Part shown: piece by piece, positions 37,084-48,592 of the stretch
Layout: every line of letters begins with the position of its first letter
Numbering within the stretch: position 1 is the stretch's first letter
Source: Nematostella vectensis
Lineage: Eukaryota > Cnidaria > Anthozoa > Actiniaria > Edwardsiidae
DNA: 64,000 nt
NCBI RefSeq assembly: GCF_932526225.1
Contig: NC_064042.1
Location: forward strand, 8,900,540 to 8,964,539
Direction: 5' to 3'
The notes under the pieces: generated by a model
The model's input: the letters and a program-made list of their open reading frames with translations, nothing else
Told to the model about the DNA's origin: nothing
Databases searched by the model: none
Program-made: the position numbers and the translations under genes

Positions 37084-37385
37084 TGCTTTTACTTGACAAG
37101 TTTTACTTTGCACAAAGTTGACCGTGTACACGCTCTACAAGTTTTACTTGACAATTTTTTCCAGTAAAAGTAGTTCGTAGGCCCCATTTTCTCATGCTTG
37201 TGGACTATTATAAAAAGCTGCTATTGTTTCCACGGTTGGGGCAAGCTTTGTTATTTTTTTGTATTGCCGCTGTCTTAAGGCATTACCGGCTCATCGTACG
37301 GACAACTTGTCAAGTTTGCTCGTGAGGACATCACGTCTAAAAGAACGACTATAATTGTCAAGTAAAACTTGTCAAGTAAAAAACT
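37084..37385. mobile_element. Foldback MITE, ACTTGACAAGTTTTAC arms
   Basis: The left arm TTTTACTTGACAAGTTTTAC is matched by the right arm GTAAAACTTGTCAAGTAAAA. Further scattered copies of the same ~16-mer (37138, 37304) make the ends multiply palindromic. No coding capacity. Confidence 0.7.
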
Positions 37386-38830
37386 GTCTGTGTAGACGAC
37401 CCTTTAGTGAAGAGCTTTTAACTTTTTTTATTATTGTCATGGAGATAGCCGTGGATGGAGAAGAGCGTCCAAGTTACGACAAGGTTCGTGGTTTTGATTT
37501 TAGCATGGCCCCTTCGATTCTAATTGTAGATTTCCACCCAGGCAGCCCAATCTGAGAACTGGGTTGCCTGAGATGAAAATTGACCCGGGCTAGAGCCAAG
37601 CTCATGTAAACGTTTCAACTTTTACAGGTTATGAAAAGAAGGGTTGACCCAGGTTAGGCCATTAGCCTAGCTTGTGTTGGCGCTCAACCATGTTAAGATA
37701 CCGTAACAGTAACTCGTGTTTATTGCTTGATATTATGCGAGCTTTTCTCCTTTTTGGCTGCCTCGAAAAAGATACTGACCCGAATAACAGAGAGAAGGCT
37801 TTGAACTTAGTACACCTTAGTACTGCTGCTTCATTTTTAGCGGCTCTGCAGATATATATTCAATTTCACTGTCATGTAAAATTTGTGGCATACCATATCC
37901 CTGGGTTGGCCTGGCTTCCAACAGCTCAAAACACTTGTGAACAAAGACAATCAGGCCGATTATCATACCAACTGAGATTGATTCGTGTAAAGAAGACAGC
38001 ACGATGGCATTTTGTGTGAAAAGCAATCGTATGCTGAGCAAGATGATAACACAAAAGATTGCAAAATAGGTTTTGTTAATTCTTGTCTGAAAGGGCTACA
38101 TAATTTTGATCTTTTAGATACTATTGTTATAGTATTATTAAGCCATTGATGATGTCATTTTAAGTCAAATTTATCAAATTTGTTTTTACCATTCAGTGCT
38201 GTAGCATGGCTCAAAATATTCGGGGACACAGTACAGAAACATGAAGAAACTATTGGGGGGCATTTTCTTATATATTTTTTTCAAATATTGCCCAGTGCCC
38301 CATCCCCTGCCATTTCTTAGAAGTCCTGTGAAGCCTTTTAAGCATAGTTGGCCCTATGATCCAAAGCTGTCAACTCACCCACTTTAGGCGGGTGTCACAA
38401 GAATTTGGACCTCATAACAAGCCTAATTTTTGTGAGAATACTCATACATTCTCTGTATTCACCAGCATTGGCTCTCTTGGGTTACTGTATTTCACCAAAT
38501 TTCACAAGATTTTTGTCCCAGTTTGGTTGAAAACTATGATGATCCTATATTCCATACCACATAAAATCCAGATACCAATTTTTTTTTAGTCCCCCAAACA
38601 TTTCCAATGACCCCCAAAAAAGGGAAAGTTAATGTACCCTCCTCTTTTTACTACTTTCCTGGGGCAAATGGATTGGATGGTTATTGATTTGATGGTTTTG
38701 GCATAGCTGTCAACTCATTATTTTCATAGAGAAAGTTTTATGCATTTCCACAATATAGCCTGCACAAAGTCATCCATTTTATAAGACAGATTTTTACTTT
38801 AATATTACATTTGTATGATACTCATCTTTA

Positions 38831-39600
38831 ATTCATAGATCAGACGCATGCACAAATATCCAATCAGAAAGCAGCAAATAGAAGCCAGCAAAGTGCAACC
38901 CAAATGTCCCACTAAAGTCCCACAAATTGTACAACATGTCAGATGAGGGATTTAAATACAGACGTTTATAGCGGTCTTTCTGCGACTTGGGAAATAAAAC
39001 ACAGAAACCTAACATGATGGAAACTTGTCTTGTTGTCCAAGCTTGGTGAAAATCTTGTAGAGAAGCATATAAAAAGATGATTACGAGCTATTTTTGTCAA
39101 ACTGCAGTGATTTAAGTGCAGGGAAAATAGAAAGCCAAATTCGCTGTTTACGTCTGACTTTTAACTACAAGTTTTATCGGCAAATGTCGAGATTTACAGC
39201 AAAAATACAAACAACAGTCTCATTTTATATGTAATTTGAATTATCTAGGTAATATCAAACACAAGTTTAATGGTAGGACTACATTGCTCTTGTAAGTGGT
39301 TTGCTTGCTTTTTGTTTTTTCGTTTCTTCGTAGTAAATTTTACATGTTTTTCTACAATTTGAGTCCCAACTCTACACTAAAAGTGGCTGGTCAAAGAAAA
39401 CAGGGCTAGCATTTCTACGCTGACCAGAGAATGCTTATTTGCTTGTCCAGATTCGCAGAAAAATATCTCAAACAAATCTTTTTAGCCGTTGATTGCCGAC
39501 TTTTTTGGGGACATTTGTGGGACCACATGGCTGTTATTGCACCATCTCTTTCCTGATTGGCTATTCGTGCACGCGTGATTGACATGTTGGATCTATGAAT
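38831..39600. mobile_element. 770-bp MITE with ATTCATAGATC ends
   Basis: ATTCATAGATC at the left and GATC-TATGAAT at the right are inverted ends, followed by partly matching subterminal sequence (TGCACAAATATCCAATCAG against CTGATTGGCTATTCGTGCA). The interior also shares TCCCACAAAT-type motifs in inverted order. No transposase. Confidence 0.65.
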
Positions 39601-39938
39601 TTGAAAAATCACCAACTCGCCAAAAGAAATTTACTTCTTTTTCGGATTCCTGTTGGTTGATTTTTTTTTCATTCTTTCATTTTTCATTTTTTTTTTTACA
39701 AAATTATTCAAAACTGAATTTCAGGCTTTGTATACCTATTTTTAGAGGACCTTTATTACTTAGTGTCCTTACTTGCATTAAATTATAGTTTTTATTTAGT
39801 TCTTCTGAACCCTCTGATCTGAAAAATTCTGGCGAAGGGCCCAAGTTCCTATATCTAATCTTCACACTTCAAAATCTTCGTGTTTCAGTTTCTTCCTCAA
39901 GTAGTAGTTAGTTACTAGCCTTTATCTGTTGGCCTAAC

Positions 39939-42900
39939 TCAAGCCATAAAGTTAGGCTCTCGTTTAGCCAAAAGTCTTTTAATGCTATTGAAGTGTATAG
40001 CAGCATACTTTGGCTTTTCCAATAAACTCTTGTTCATAAGGCACACCTCTTCAGGGATCTCCATCAACTCCTGCCCAGTCTGCATGGCTAGGACCTGAAA
40101 ACACACAAATGGGATCATGGGTTTAGACCAGGATTGCAGTACTAACCTGGTTCCATTACCTTTTAATGTCTTTTAAATTTTTTGACATTAAAGGGTAATT
40201 GTGTTTTAGTCAAATCGTACACCAAGTGGTCTATCAATGCTATGACTGCATGAACTACTAAGGCTAAAAGTTATAGCCTACAATGTCAGTAGTCAAAAGT
40301 GCCTGATTTGGTAAATTGCCTGACCATTTACCAGATCATTTTCTGGCAATAAAAAAAGTTTGACATAAAAATGTGATATAAATATACGTCGGGAATAAAA
40401 AATGGAAAAAAGAAAATTGTTATTCAATATTTCAGTTGAGGGCAGTACTCTTGTAATCTTGGTGAAATAATCTTAGGCCTAGTTTAAAGGCTGCATTAAC
40501 GTCGTGTCGCATAAAATTAGAATTTTAATTGAGGTAAATAGGGTGGTGGTTGGTTTTAGATGCGATATTAATTAAGCCTCAGATATTGCTTTTGTTTGCT
40601 TCAGGGGCAGACACTATTTTTTCATGTCTTTTTTTTTAAATCCTAGTCTTCTAACTTCTCCCTTGGCTCCATGCTAGTACCGTCCTGCAGAGGTGGTATG
40701 ACACAACCACCCTTTTAATGCAAAATGGGGCTTGTCATCAGGGGCTTTGAAATTTAGAGCTCAAAAGAAATAAGTATAGTGTTCATAAATTGAGCAACCC
40801 TTTAAAAAATCCTGGATCCGCGAATGATTTCACCTGTTTAATTAACATAATCAACCCTTACCTGGTTCATACAGGCTCTCTCCAAGTAATATGTATCATC
40901 AAACGTCTGCTGGGCGTCTGGTCCTACTACAAGTATCCCATGATTGCACATGAACAAGACAACTTTATCTCTGAGCATGCGCCCAGTGCGGCACCCTTCC
41001 TTCTCATCTGTGGCATATCCACTGTAATTATTATCATATGCTACATCATCATAGAACCGACATGCATTCTGATGGTACATTCCAAAGGATGGTTGCTTGA
41101 GGCAGCCTGATGGAGAAAATAGTGTGTAATAAAGGGTGCTTTTTATATCATCACCATCATCTTATTGTCATCATCATATTCTCCACAAACATCATCCATG
41201 TAATCACTCTCACCATAACCATATTAATCGACACCACCCATCATACTACTATTCTCACCTTATAGATCTCAGGACGGTGTTAGATAAATTGTGCTACAAA
41301 AAGGCATTATTGTTTTAAATATTTTAATAGAAAAAGGCAAAATGACGATTTTCTATAGAATAATTTTTCAGAAGCAATAAAAATCGCTAAAAAGCATTAA
41401 ATTTGGTGCTTTAAAAGCAGGATAGCGGGAGAAGGCATCCCCACATCCTGAGACTCTTTCCTAATGCGGGAGAGTTGACAGGTATGTGTAGAATATGAAG
41501 GGGGAGAGTGCAAGTGGAAGATCCACCAGCTTGATGACCAACTTTTCTTTCTATACCTACCCAAAGCAGTTGAGTAAGGGGGGTGTAAGTGGAATGACAT
41601 ACTTGCTTTGTATACCTACCTATAGCAGTCGAGTAAGGGGGGTGCAAGTGGAATGCACATCCTTTGTATACCTACCTATAGCAGTTGAGTGAGGGGGGTG
41701 TAAGTGGAATGACATACTTGCTTTGTATACCTACCTATAGCAGTTGAGTAAGGGGGGTGCAAGTGGAATACACATGCTTTGTATACCTACCTATAGCAGT
41801 TGAGTAAGGGGGGTGCAAGTGGAATACACATGCTTTGTATACCTACCTATAGCAGTTGAGTAAGGGGGGTGCAAGTGGAATACACATGCTTTGTATACCT
41901 ACCCAAAGCAGTTGAGTAAGGGGGGTGTAAGTGGAATGACATACTTGCTTTGTATACCTACCTATAGCAGTCGAGTAAGGGGGGTGCAAGTGGAATGCAC
42001 ATCCTTTGTATACCTACCTATAGCAGTTGAGTGAGGGGGGTGTAAGTGGAATGACATACTTGCTTTGTATACCTACCTATAGCAGTTGAGTAAGGGGGGT
42101 GCAAGTGGAATACACATGCTTTGTATACCTACCTATAGCAGTTGAGTAAGGGGGGGTGCAAGTGGAATACACATGCTTTGTATACCTACCTATAGCAGTT
42201 GAGTAAGGGGGGTGTAAGTGGAATGACATACTTGCTTTGTATACCTACCTATAGCAGTTGAGTAAGGGGGGTGCAAGTGGAATGCACATATAGCATCTGG
42301 TCTTGCTTTGTGGACACCCAAGTGTATCATGGCAGCTGAAGTCTCAATTTCACCCTCTCCTTCTATAATTTGTCCTGATTCGTTTACTCCAATAAGGCAT
42401 GATGCTGTAACCTAAGCCATCACAATGGTACAATAATACAAATCAATTGCATATATATTTCTCCAGTCGATGTACCATTCTCTGAACCTATTCTGCATTC
42501 TCAAAATTAAACAAAACCTTGAGAAAATAACATAAAGGAAATTTGCTACAGAAACCCAATCAAGTTAAAAGGAACCCAAGAAATTTAGGTAATCTTGAAA
42601 ATGTATATACCCGAAGGGGGGGGGGAGTATTCTAAGTAGAAATTGGGTTTTCTAAAAACAATCTTGTTAAGAGGCCAAAAATATAATGGCAAATGTCTGC
42701 GAGAGCTACAAAAGTCTTGAAAGAAAGTATCAATTATACAGATTATAAACAACAAGCTATTGCTAATCCAGTTCGAGACCCCCAAAGTAGTATCGCCGTT
42801 TAGAACGATGTTTAGAACCGAGTACCACTACCCTAAATCATTTGCTATTCAATACACCTACTGCACGGCTACGAGCCCAATATTACCTCGCTCCAGTGAA

Positions 42901-43171
42901 GTCCATAGGGAATCATGAGCATGACTCTTCCAGTGCCGTGCTTTCCCGGAGCCATCATGCTCAGATGGTTGCAAACTCCCTCGTGCATGTTCATCATCTC
43001 AAAACCACGGTACGCAGCGGCAAGGTCCACTCGGGCTTGCCAGTTGGCATCGCTTGAGTTTACTGAGCGTGATACGGATATATCCCTCACAAACACGGCT
43101 TGTTTAGGCCTGTACAAAGCTTTCAGTAAAAGACTGCAGCCACGGCGAGGAGCTAAAAGTCGGCCATACAT
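39939..43171 (-). CDS. Class II aldolase/adducin-family protein
   Basis: Four exons, 42887-43171, 42249-42411, 40862-41106 and 39939-40094, join in frame to give 282 residues. The first ~45 residues are Arg/Ser-rich and could be a mitochondrial targeting peptide. Then follow the family blocks DLAAAYRGFEMMNMHEGVCN, a HxH motif (AFHLHPPYS, His about 140 and 142), FYDDVAYDNNYSGYA, and MCNHGILVVG with the third likely metal His. It ends with VLAMQTGQELMEIPEEVC. The family covers zinc-dependent sugar-phosphate aldolases, epimerases and non-enzymatic adducin heads. The closest look is to uncharacterised araD-like proteins, so the substrate is unknown. The exon encoding HxH ends inside a 13-copy repeat that duplicates its donor. 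Confidence 0.85.
41545..42290. repeat. 56-59 bp array copying exon end plus splice donor
   Basis: Thirteen units, each with (minus strand) CCACTTGCACCCCCCTTACT, CAACTGCTATAG and GTAGGTATACAAA. The right-most unit is the real 3' end of the aldolase exon (HLHPPYSTAI) with its donor at 42247-42248. Two length classes alternate, and a six-unit higher-order repeat of about 345 bp is visible through shared variants (CCCAAAGCAG, CAGTCGAG, GTGAGGGG). Confidence 0.9.
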
Positions 43172-44155
43172 GATTTGTTATTTATAGTGCTTACAAAAAG
43201 GTACAGTCGTTCTGCTTCGGTCTACCTATGGTCTCACAGAAAGAAGACCACAGGTAGACCGTGCCGTACTACCTACTATGGACTTTTCAGTATATTTTTT
43301 TTCGACGCTTGAAGTTCAGTTATATCCCTATATCATAGCAATTTTGTTCTTTGGTTTTGAAAAAAAATAGTGTTTTTTATGCGAACGGCTGCTATTTGAA
43401 TTCAAGATAATGTTCCTTATACGCTTGTAAATAGTGTCGTAAACGCCGGCAAGCTAACACAAAACTTTCGCAAACGTTCTTGCGTTAAAATACTGGAAGA
43501 TTTTGACCTGTATTCTGACATTTTAAAAACTTTGTTTAATGTCAGCTGCAAAATATAGCCAGGTTTTTCGGAGAGGGGGGAGGGGTAGTTATACCACGGG
43601 CTCTAGGATAGCTTTACTCAAAAGTAAAGTCTTATGTCTAATGCGATTTTTTCGAAAAAGACAGGACCCATGTTCCTACTGGTATTACCTGAATATCTAA
43701 ACAAACAGGGGCGTATGCAGCCTATAGGCCTGCAGTCACTGGACTGCAAAAAAAATTTGGCGATCTTATTTGCATAACGAAGGGAAAAATCAAATGATTA
43801 ATCAATCATTTTTATGTACGTAGTTTTATATATATATATATTATTAGGATAAAAGCTATAATTTTCTTAATCATGGTAGTCTACAGATGATTCCCAAATA
43901 TATTGTTATGTCGTTCAGTGCCACGCGACGACTGAAGTCCTATTTCAGATCGAGGACAGAGCATTGTGTAATATTCTAAAAAGTCTGACGCATTGACGTC
44001 AATTTCAAACCCAAAAGCGCGGGCTATGAAATCTTCACGGGGATGAGGGATGAGGGGCCAAGCCCTCATTCAGCTGCTGAATGCTTTGACTGCAACTTGT
44101 TAAAATCCTGCGTACGCCCCTGACAAAGATCCCATGACTTACGTTTTGTCCACAG
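43172..44155. other. Shared 5' region of aldolase and formamidase
   Basis: The divergent start of the aldolase (43171, minus) and the first recognised AFMID exon (44156, plus) bound about 1 kb. It holds a hairpin at 43217-43262 (CGGTCTACCTATGGTCT against AGACCACAGGTAGACCG) and a MITE at 43706-44122. A four-codon candidate first AFMID exon lies at 43278-43289 (ATGGACTTTTCA then GTATAT), unproven. Confidence 0.45.
43706..44122. mobile_element. MITE with CAGGGGCGTA ends
   Basis: Left CAGGGGCGTATGCAG and right CTGCGTACGCCCCTG are inverted ends about 415 bp apart. The right end lies only about 33 bases before the AFMID exon acceptor at 44155. Confidence 0.65.
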
Positions 44156-47100
44156 GACATCGAGTATGAATATGCCCCAAGCAACTACATAAAGTTGAGC
44201 GAAGGAGTGACTCCCGAAGAAGCACTGGATGCTTACATACAAGAATGGCATAAAAGTAAAGCACATTTTTGTACTAGCCACAAAAGCAGGCATCTCATCA
44301 TGGATTCCAACATGTGGAAGTAGCCGTGAACTAATCCTTTTCCATGTTGGTTTTAATTTAGTTAGCAAAAGAGCGAGGGAGGAGTTGGATGTGGAGTTAA
44401 ATGTACCTTATGCACCGACCAGTGATCGCACAAGAATCGACTTCTACCGGTCCAAGTCAGAACAACTGTCTGAAAATCGTGAGTATAATTTAACGGCTTC
44501 TGCTTCTGTGCAGTTTACATGAGGGTATTCATGTTTTATTTTTACAAACCTCAGCTCTGTGTTGCCTATTTCCTGTGGGAAGAGGGAGGGATTTTTCCTG
44601 GAATCAATATTTCAATTAAATATGACCAAGGTTAAGCGATGCAAAAAAAACCTTGAGCAAAGCGTTCTACAGTCTGGCCGAACTGACATGATTTGTTTTT
44701 ACAGCTCCTGTTTACATGTATGTGCATGGTGGCTACTGGGAAATGTGTAGGTATGTTAACTAGATTTTAAGTGGGGACTGAAACTAGAGAATTGATTTTT
44801 ATTTAGGATGATTGCTGCTTTGATTATCTTGCCGTTAATTATTGATCCATAAGGGTTTACGTCATGCATATCAGTTTTTTGTGGTATTTGCAGTAAAGAG
44901 GAGCATGGCCTTGTTTCTTATCCTGCAGTGTCTGCTGGTGCTGTTTCTGCAGTGATAGACTATGATCTGTTGCCTACAGGTAAAGCATTCCATACCCTTA
45001 TCACGTGATTACTTGGTCACATGATGACTTGGTCACACGATGACTTGGTCACATGATGACTTGGTCACACGATGACTTGGTCACATGATGACTTGGTCAC
45101 ATGATGACTTGGTCACGTGATGCCTTGGTCACACGATTACTTGATCACATGATGACTTGGTGACAAAATGACTTGGTCAAATGATGCCTTGGTCACGTGG
45201 TGACTTGGTCACATGATGACTTGGTCACATGATCAATTGTTCTCTTGATGACTAGGCCACATGATGCCATGGTCACACGATGACTTGGTCACATGATGAC
45301 TTGGTCACATTATGCCTTGGTCATACGATGACTTGGTCACACGATGACTTGGTCACATGATGACTTGGTCACACGATGACTTGATCACACGATGACTTGG
45401 TCACATGATGACTTGGTCACATGATCAATTGTTCTCTTGATGACTAGGCCACATGATGCCATGGTCACACGATGATTTGGTCACATGATGACTTGGTCAC
45501 ATTATGCCTTGGTCACACGATGACTTGGTCACACGATGACTTGGTCACATGATGACTTGGTCACACGATGACTTGATCACACGATGACTTGGTCACATGA
45601 TGACTTGGTCACATGATCAATTGTTCTCTTGATGACTAGGCCACATGATGCCTTGGTCACATGATGCCTTGGTCACATGATGACTTGGTCACACGATGAC
45701 TTGGTCAAATGAAATCTCCATCCTATCATCACTTGTTCGAACAATCTCTCCATCACATCAGCACTTAATCACATGATCTCTCCGTAACATTATCACTTGG
45801 TCACACAATCTCTCTGTCACATCATCACATGGTCACGGTGGCCACCATCATGGTGAATGCCTGGTAAATACTATTTCTCTTTTTATTTTCAGTGACACTT
45901 GATGAGATTGTGGCTCAGACCAAAGAAGCACTCCAGTTCATTGCAAAAAAGTTTCCTAACTCAAGGTAAACATGTCCAAAACCCCAAAGTTTCGATTGGT
46001 AATTCTTTATAGTCCTTTTCTGATATGTGAAGTCATTTTTTTCAAGTTGCTTTGCGTATTTTCATATTAACTATGATGCTTTGCAGGCTGTACTTGGGCG
46101 GTCACTCGGCAGGGGCACATCTTGTGGCCATGATGATGACAATACATGACTGGGCCAATCCTAAGTTTCTCGACCGCATTAAAGGTAAACAGCACTTTGT
46201 CTTCAGACAGGTGGAGCTTAAACGATATCATAATTCAAACATACATACACATATTTCAAATAAGGTCATTTATATGATGAGTAACATATAAATGACTAAA
46301 TCCTGATATCTGAAAGCCAGGTTAATGTTTACAATCACATAAAAAAGGATTTATTAACATACCAACCCTGAATTAGCTTTTATTCACGCTTATGTTTGTT
46401 TATTTGCTGTTGTGGGTTAGGACAAATTGATTTTTTCGAGTACAACCTTATATGAGACAAGTGTAGATGGTTTCACTTGGCTAGAAGAAGGTGGCTTTAA
46501 GAAAATTAACAGCCACGTAGAGAGATATTGGGGGACAGATTTTTATAGCAAGTCAAGTGGTAGGAAAGCATACGAATTTGCTGGAGCTTCCCACATTCAC
46601 TGGGTTGATACAAACCTTGTTAGACGCGTCCCCAGGGAGGGGGGGTGCACAGCCATAGGTATAATATGAAAAAAAGTGTTTGAATCATATGGAAATAGTA
46701 TTTGAAGATCCCTTAATAAGAAATGACCCACTTTTTGGCCGCCAGAGGGGGGGGGGGGGGGGGATGCGCACCTCCCTGTGTACGCGCCTGGTTGTTTAAC
46801 GAAGTGTTAATGGTTTTGTCTCCCTGCAGGGGTGTGCCTCATGGCCGGAATATATGACTTACAACCGCTCCTCCCTATCAGAGTCCTGCATGATCGCAAC
46901 ATTACAAGGTTCGCTCTTATCACTCTGGAAGGTGTCTTATCGTGATTACATGGTTCGATGATACGATTATGATGATACCAATCACCAGAACTCCCATTAG
47001 TGGTCTCTGCATTATCACGAGAAACAAAATTCTTGTTTTTATCACCACCACCAGCAATTCCATCATCATCATCACCACAACACCATTTCCATCGTCATTA

Positions 47101-48310
47101 TCTTCTTTATCATGTTGCCATCATCATCATTACCGTCATCATTGTCATCATCACCAACAAAACCAATCGTCCTCATCTTCTTCTTCATAGTCTCGTCACC
47201 ATCATTATTACCATTATTATAACTGCCACCAACATCAATTCAATCATTATCTTCTTTTTTATCATTGTCGTTATCATCATCATCATCATCAATATCATCA
47301 TTACTGCCATCAATACCACCTCCATTATTACCACCTCATCCAACATCTCGTCATCATCATTGTCATCATCTTTCTAATCCTCCCTCTTCGTCATTATCCC
47401 TATATTTTTCATTGTTCCCATTGCATTCGATATTTTTCACCCTCCCTATTTAATAAACACTGATTTTTTCCATATTTGGCATTTGGTTGTCCTTTCAGAA
47501 CTATCGCTATCAGGAACAGTCCAGATGTGATCCTCCGCACCCACCCTCCCTCATTCCGGTGCCCTGTTAAGCTGATTATCGGGGAACATGAGCCGCCTTC
47601 ATTTCACAAACAAACCAGAGACTTTATGCAGGTAAGAGGGCACTAGTTGGCTTTCTTCCACAAACTGGAGTCTTTATACTTGTAAGGTGACACTAACCGG
47701 CCTTATTCCACAAACCAGAGACTTTATGCAGGTAAGGGCACATTTATACGCTATGTAACAGATTTTTGGACTCAAGACGAATTTTCTCTTCGCAAAACTT
47801 AGGGGGCGGAGGGAATTCGAGTACATCATCTGTAGATTGCTTTAACCTCAGAACTCATGTCCTGAATAATAAAGTCAGCGGTATGTTTGTTTGGTCGTAC
47901 TCAGTCACGTGCTAATATCTGATTGGTCGCTCCAAGCCACGGGTACGTGTCGGTGTTATCCAAGTGATGTCTTCTCTTGCAGGTCCTGGACTCCCAGCAC
48001 GTAAGCACGTGTTTCCATGAATTGTCTGGAATGGATCACTTCTCCGCCGTGTCTGCGTATGCGGACCAGACCTCACTTGTATTCAAGGTAAGGTTTCGCC
48101 TCTACTGTGAGCCGTCATTTTCTTGCCAAGTGCGGGAAAGCATCCATTTCTATCGGATAATGTGGGAGAGCTATTGCAATATTTGGCGATCGAAATTTTT
48201 TTCAAAATTAATTTCAATTATTTGTCTTCCAATTTTGAATGAAAATTATGCAAAGTCAATCATTTTTTTTAATGTTTCAGGAAATTCAACGGATGATACT
48301 CGAGAAATGA
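44156..48310 (+). CDS. AFMID: Kynurenine formamidase (arylformamidase), 5' incomplete
   Basis: Ten exons join in frame: 44156-44255, 44362-44478, 44705-44750, 44894-44979, 45893-45965, 46087-46184, 46830-46908, 47499-47631, 47983-48087 and 48281-48310, giving 288 residues. Only a few N-terminal residues are missing. It is an alpha/beta hydrolase: oxyanion-hole HGGYW, nucleophile GHSAGAHL, and catalytic His in GMDHFSAV. Vertebrate AFMID aligns through EEAL, FYRS, LYLGGHSAGAHL and SFHKQ. The enzyme hydrolyses N-formylkynurenine to kynurenine and formate in tryptophan breakdown. The expected acid residue appears as Glu (IIGEHEPPSF) rather than Asp. Introns hold a 16-bp satellite and a triplicated exon end. 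Confidence 0.92.
45003..45715. repeat. 16-bp satellite with exact 192-bp higher-order repeat
   Basis: The basic unit is TGACTTGGTCACATGA (variants CACGTGA, CACACGA). A variant block with GATCAATTGTTCTCTTGATG recurs at 45231, 45423 and 45615, exactly 192 bp (twelve units) apart. It lies in an AFMID intron, starting about 20 bp after the donor at 44980. Weaker degenerate copies continue to about 45840. Confidence 0.9.
46622..46795. mobile_element. Possible MITE with GGCGCGTAC-like ends
   Basis: The left end GACGCGTCCCCAGGGAGG and the right end CCTCCCTGTGTACGCGCC are imperfect inverted repeats with G-rich interior. It lies in an AFMID intron. Confidence 0.4.
46960..47400. repeat. CAT/CAC-rich low-complexity region
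   Basis: Interrupted ATC/CAT/CAC triplets over about 440 bp in an AFMID intron. Open frames through it translate as His, Ser and Ile runs and are not credible genes. Confidence 0.85.
47600..47738. repeat. Triplicated exon end plus donor in AFMID
   Basis: The end of exon 47499-47631 (CACAAACAAACCAGAGACTT then TATGCAG and GTAAG) is followed by a diverged copy (about 47658-47687) and a close copy (47709-47738, CACAAACCAGAGACTTTATG). Spacing is about 53 bp. The last copy keeps a perfect CAG|GTAAGG donor; the middle one has TTG|TAAGG. Confidence 0.75.
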
Positions 48311-48592
48311 ATTTCAACAGTGCGCGTGTTGATTTCGTTTATTGTAATTGAAAAATATTCTATTAGCTGTAGAAATGTTTTACATTACACTACATACATT
48401 TTGTACAAATGAACACAAACGTACGCTAGTGCAGGCCCAGTGATCTTACGCACCTAAAGCATCTGTTTTCACTCCCCACGGTCATCAATAAATCGTATCA
48501 CTTCAATTCTTGTACGACGTCAGAGTCTAAATGATGTCACCACTCTACATGACGTCATAAAGCAAATTGATTCTAAAATTGATCTAATGACG
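48311..48592. other. 3' junction of AFMID and CH-ankyrin gene
   Basis: The two convergent stops are only 282 bp apart. The interval is AT-rich with TGACGTCA-like sites (ATGACGTCATAA at about 48549 and TGACGTCAG at about 48589). The two 3'UTRs must be short or overlap. Confidence 0.7.

Larger units (their letters stand above)
36678..39938. other. Intergenic between UBAC2 5' end and aldolase 3' end
   Basis: No coding exon recognised in 3.3 kb. It contains a poly-G run (about 37038-37058), foldback elements at 37084-37385 and 38831-39600, and an isolated AAAATGGCGGATG motif at 36610 just inside the UBAC2 first intron. Sequence just right of 36677 should include the UBAC2 promoter. Confidence 0.5.

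Noticed and set aside
37672..38019. 115-codon plus-strand frame between UBAC2 and the aldolase
   Set aside because: No domain, no compositional bias and stops in context; looks like chance.
45003..45715. CRISPR or telomere-like array
   Set aside because: Period is 16 bp without spacers, inside an AFMID intron.
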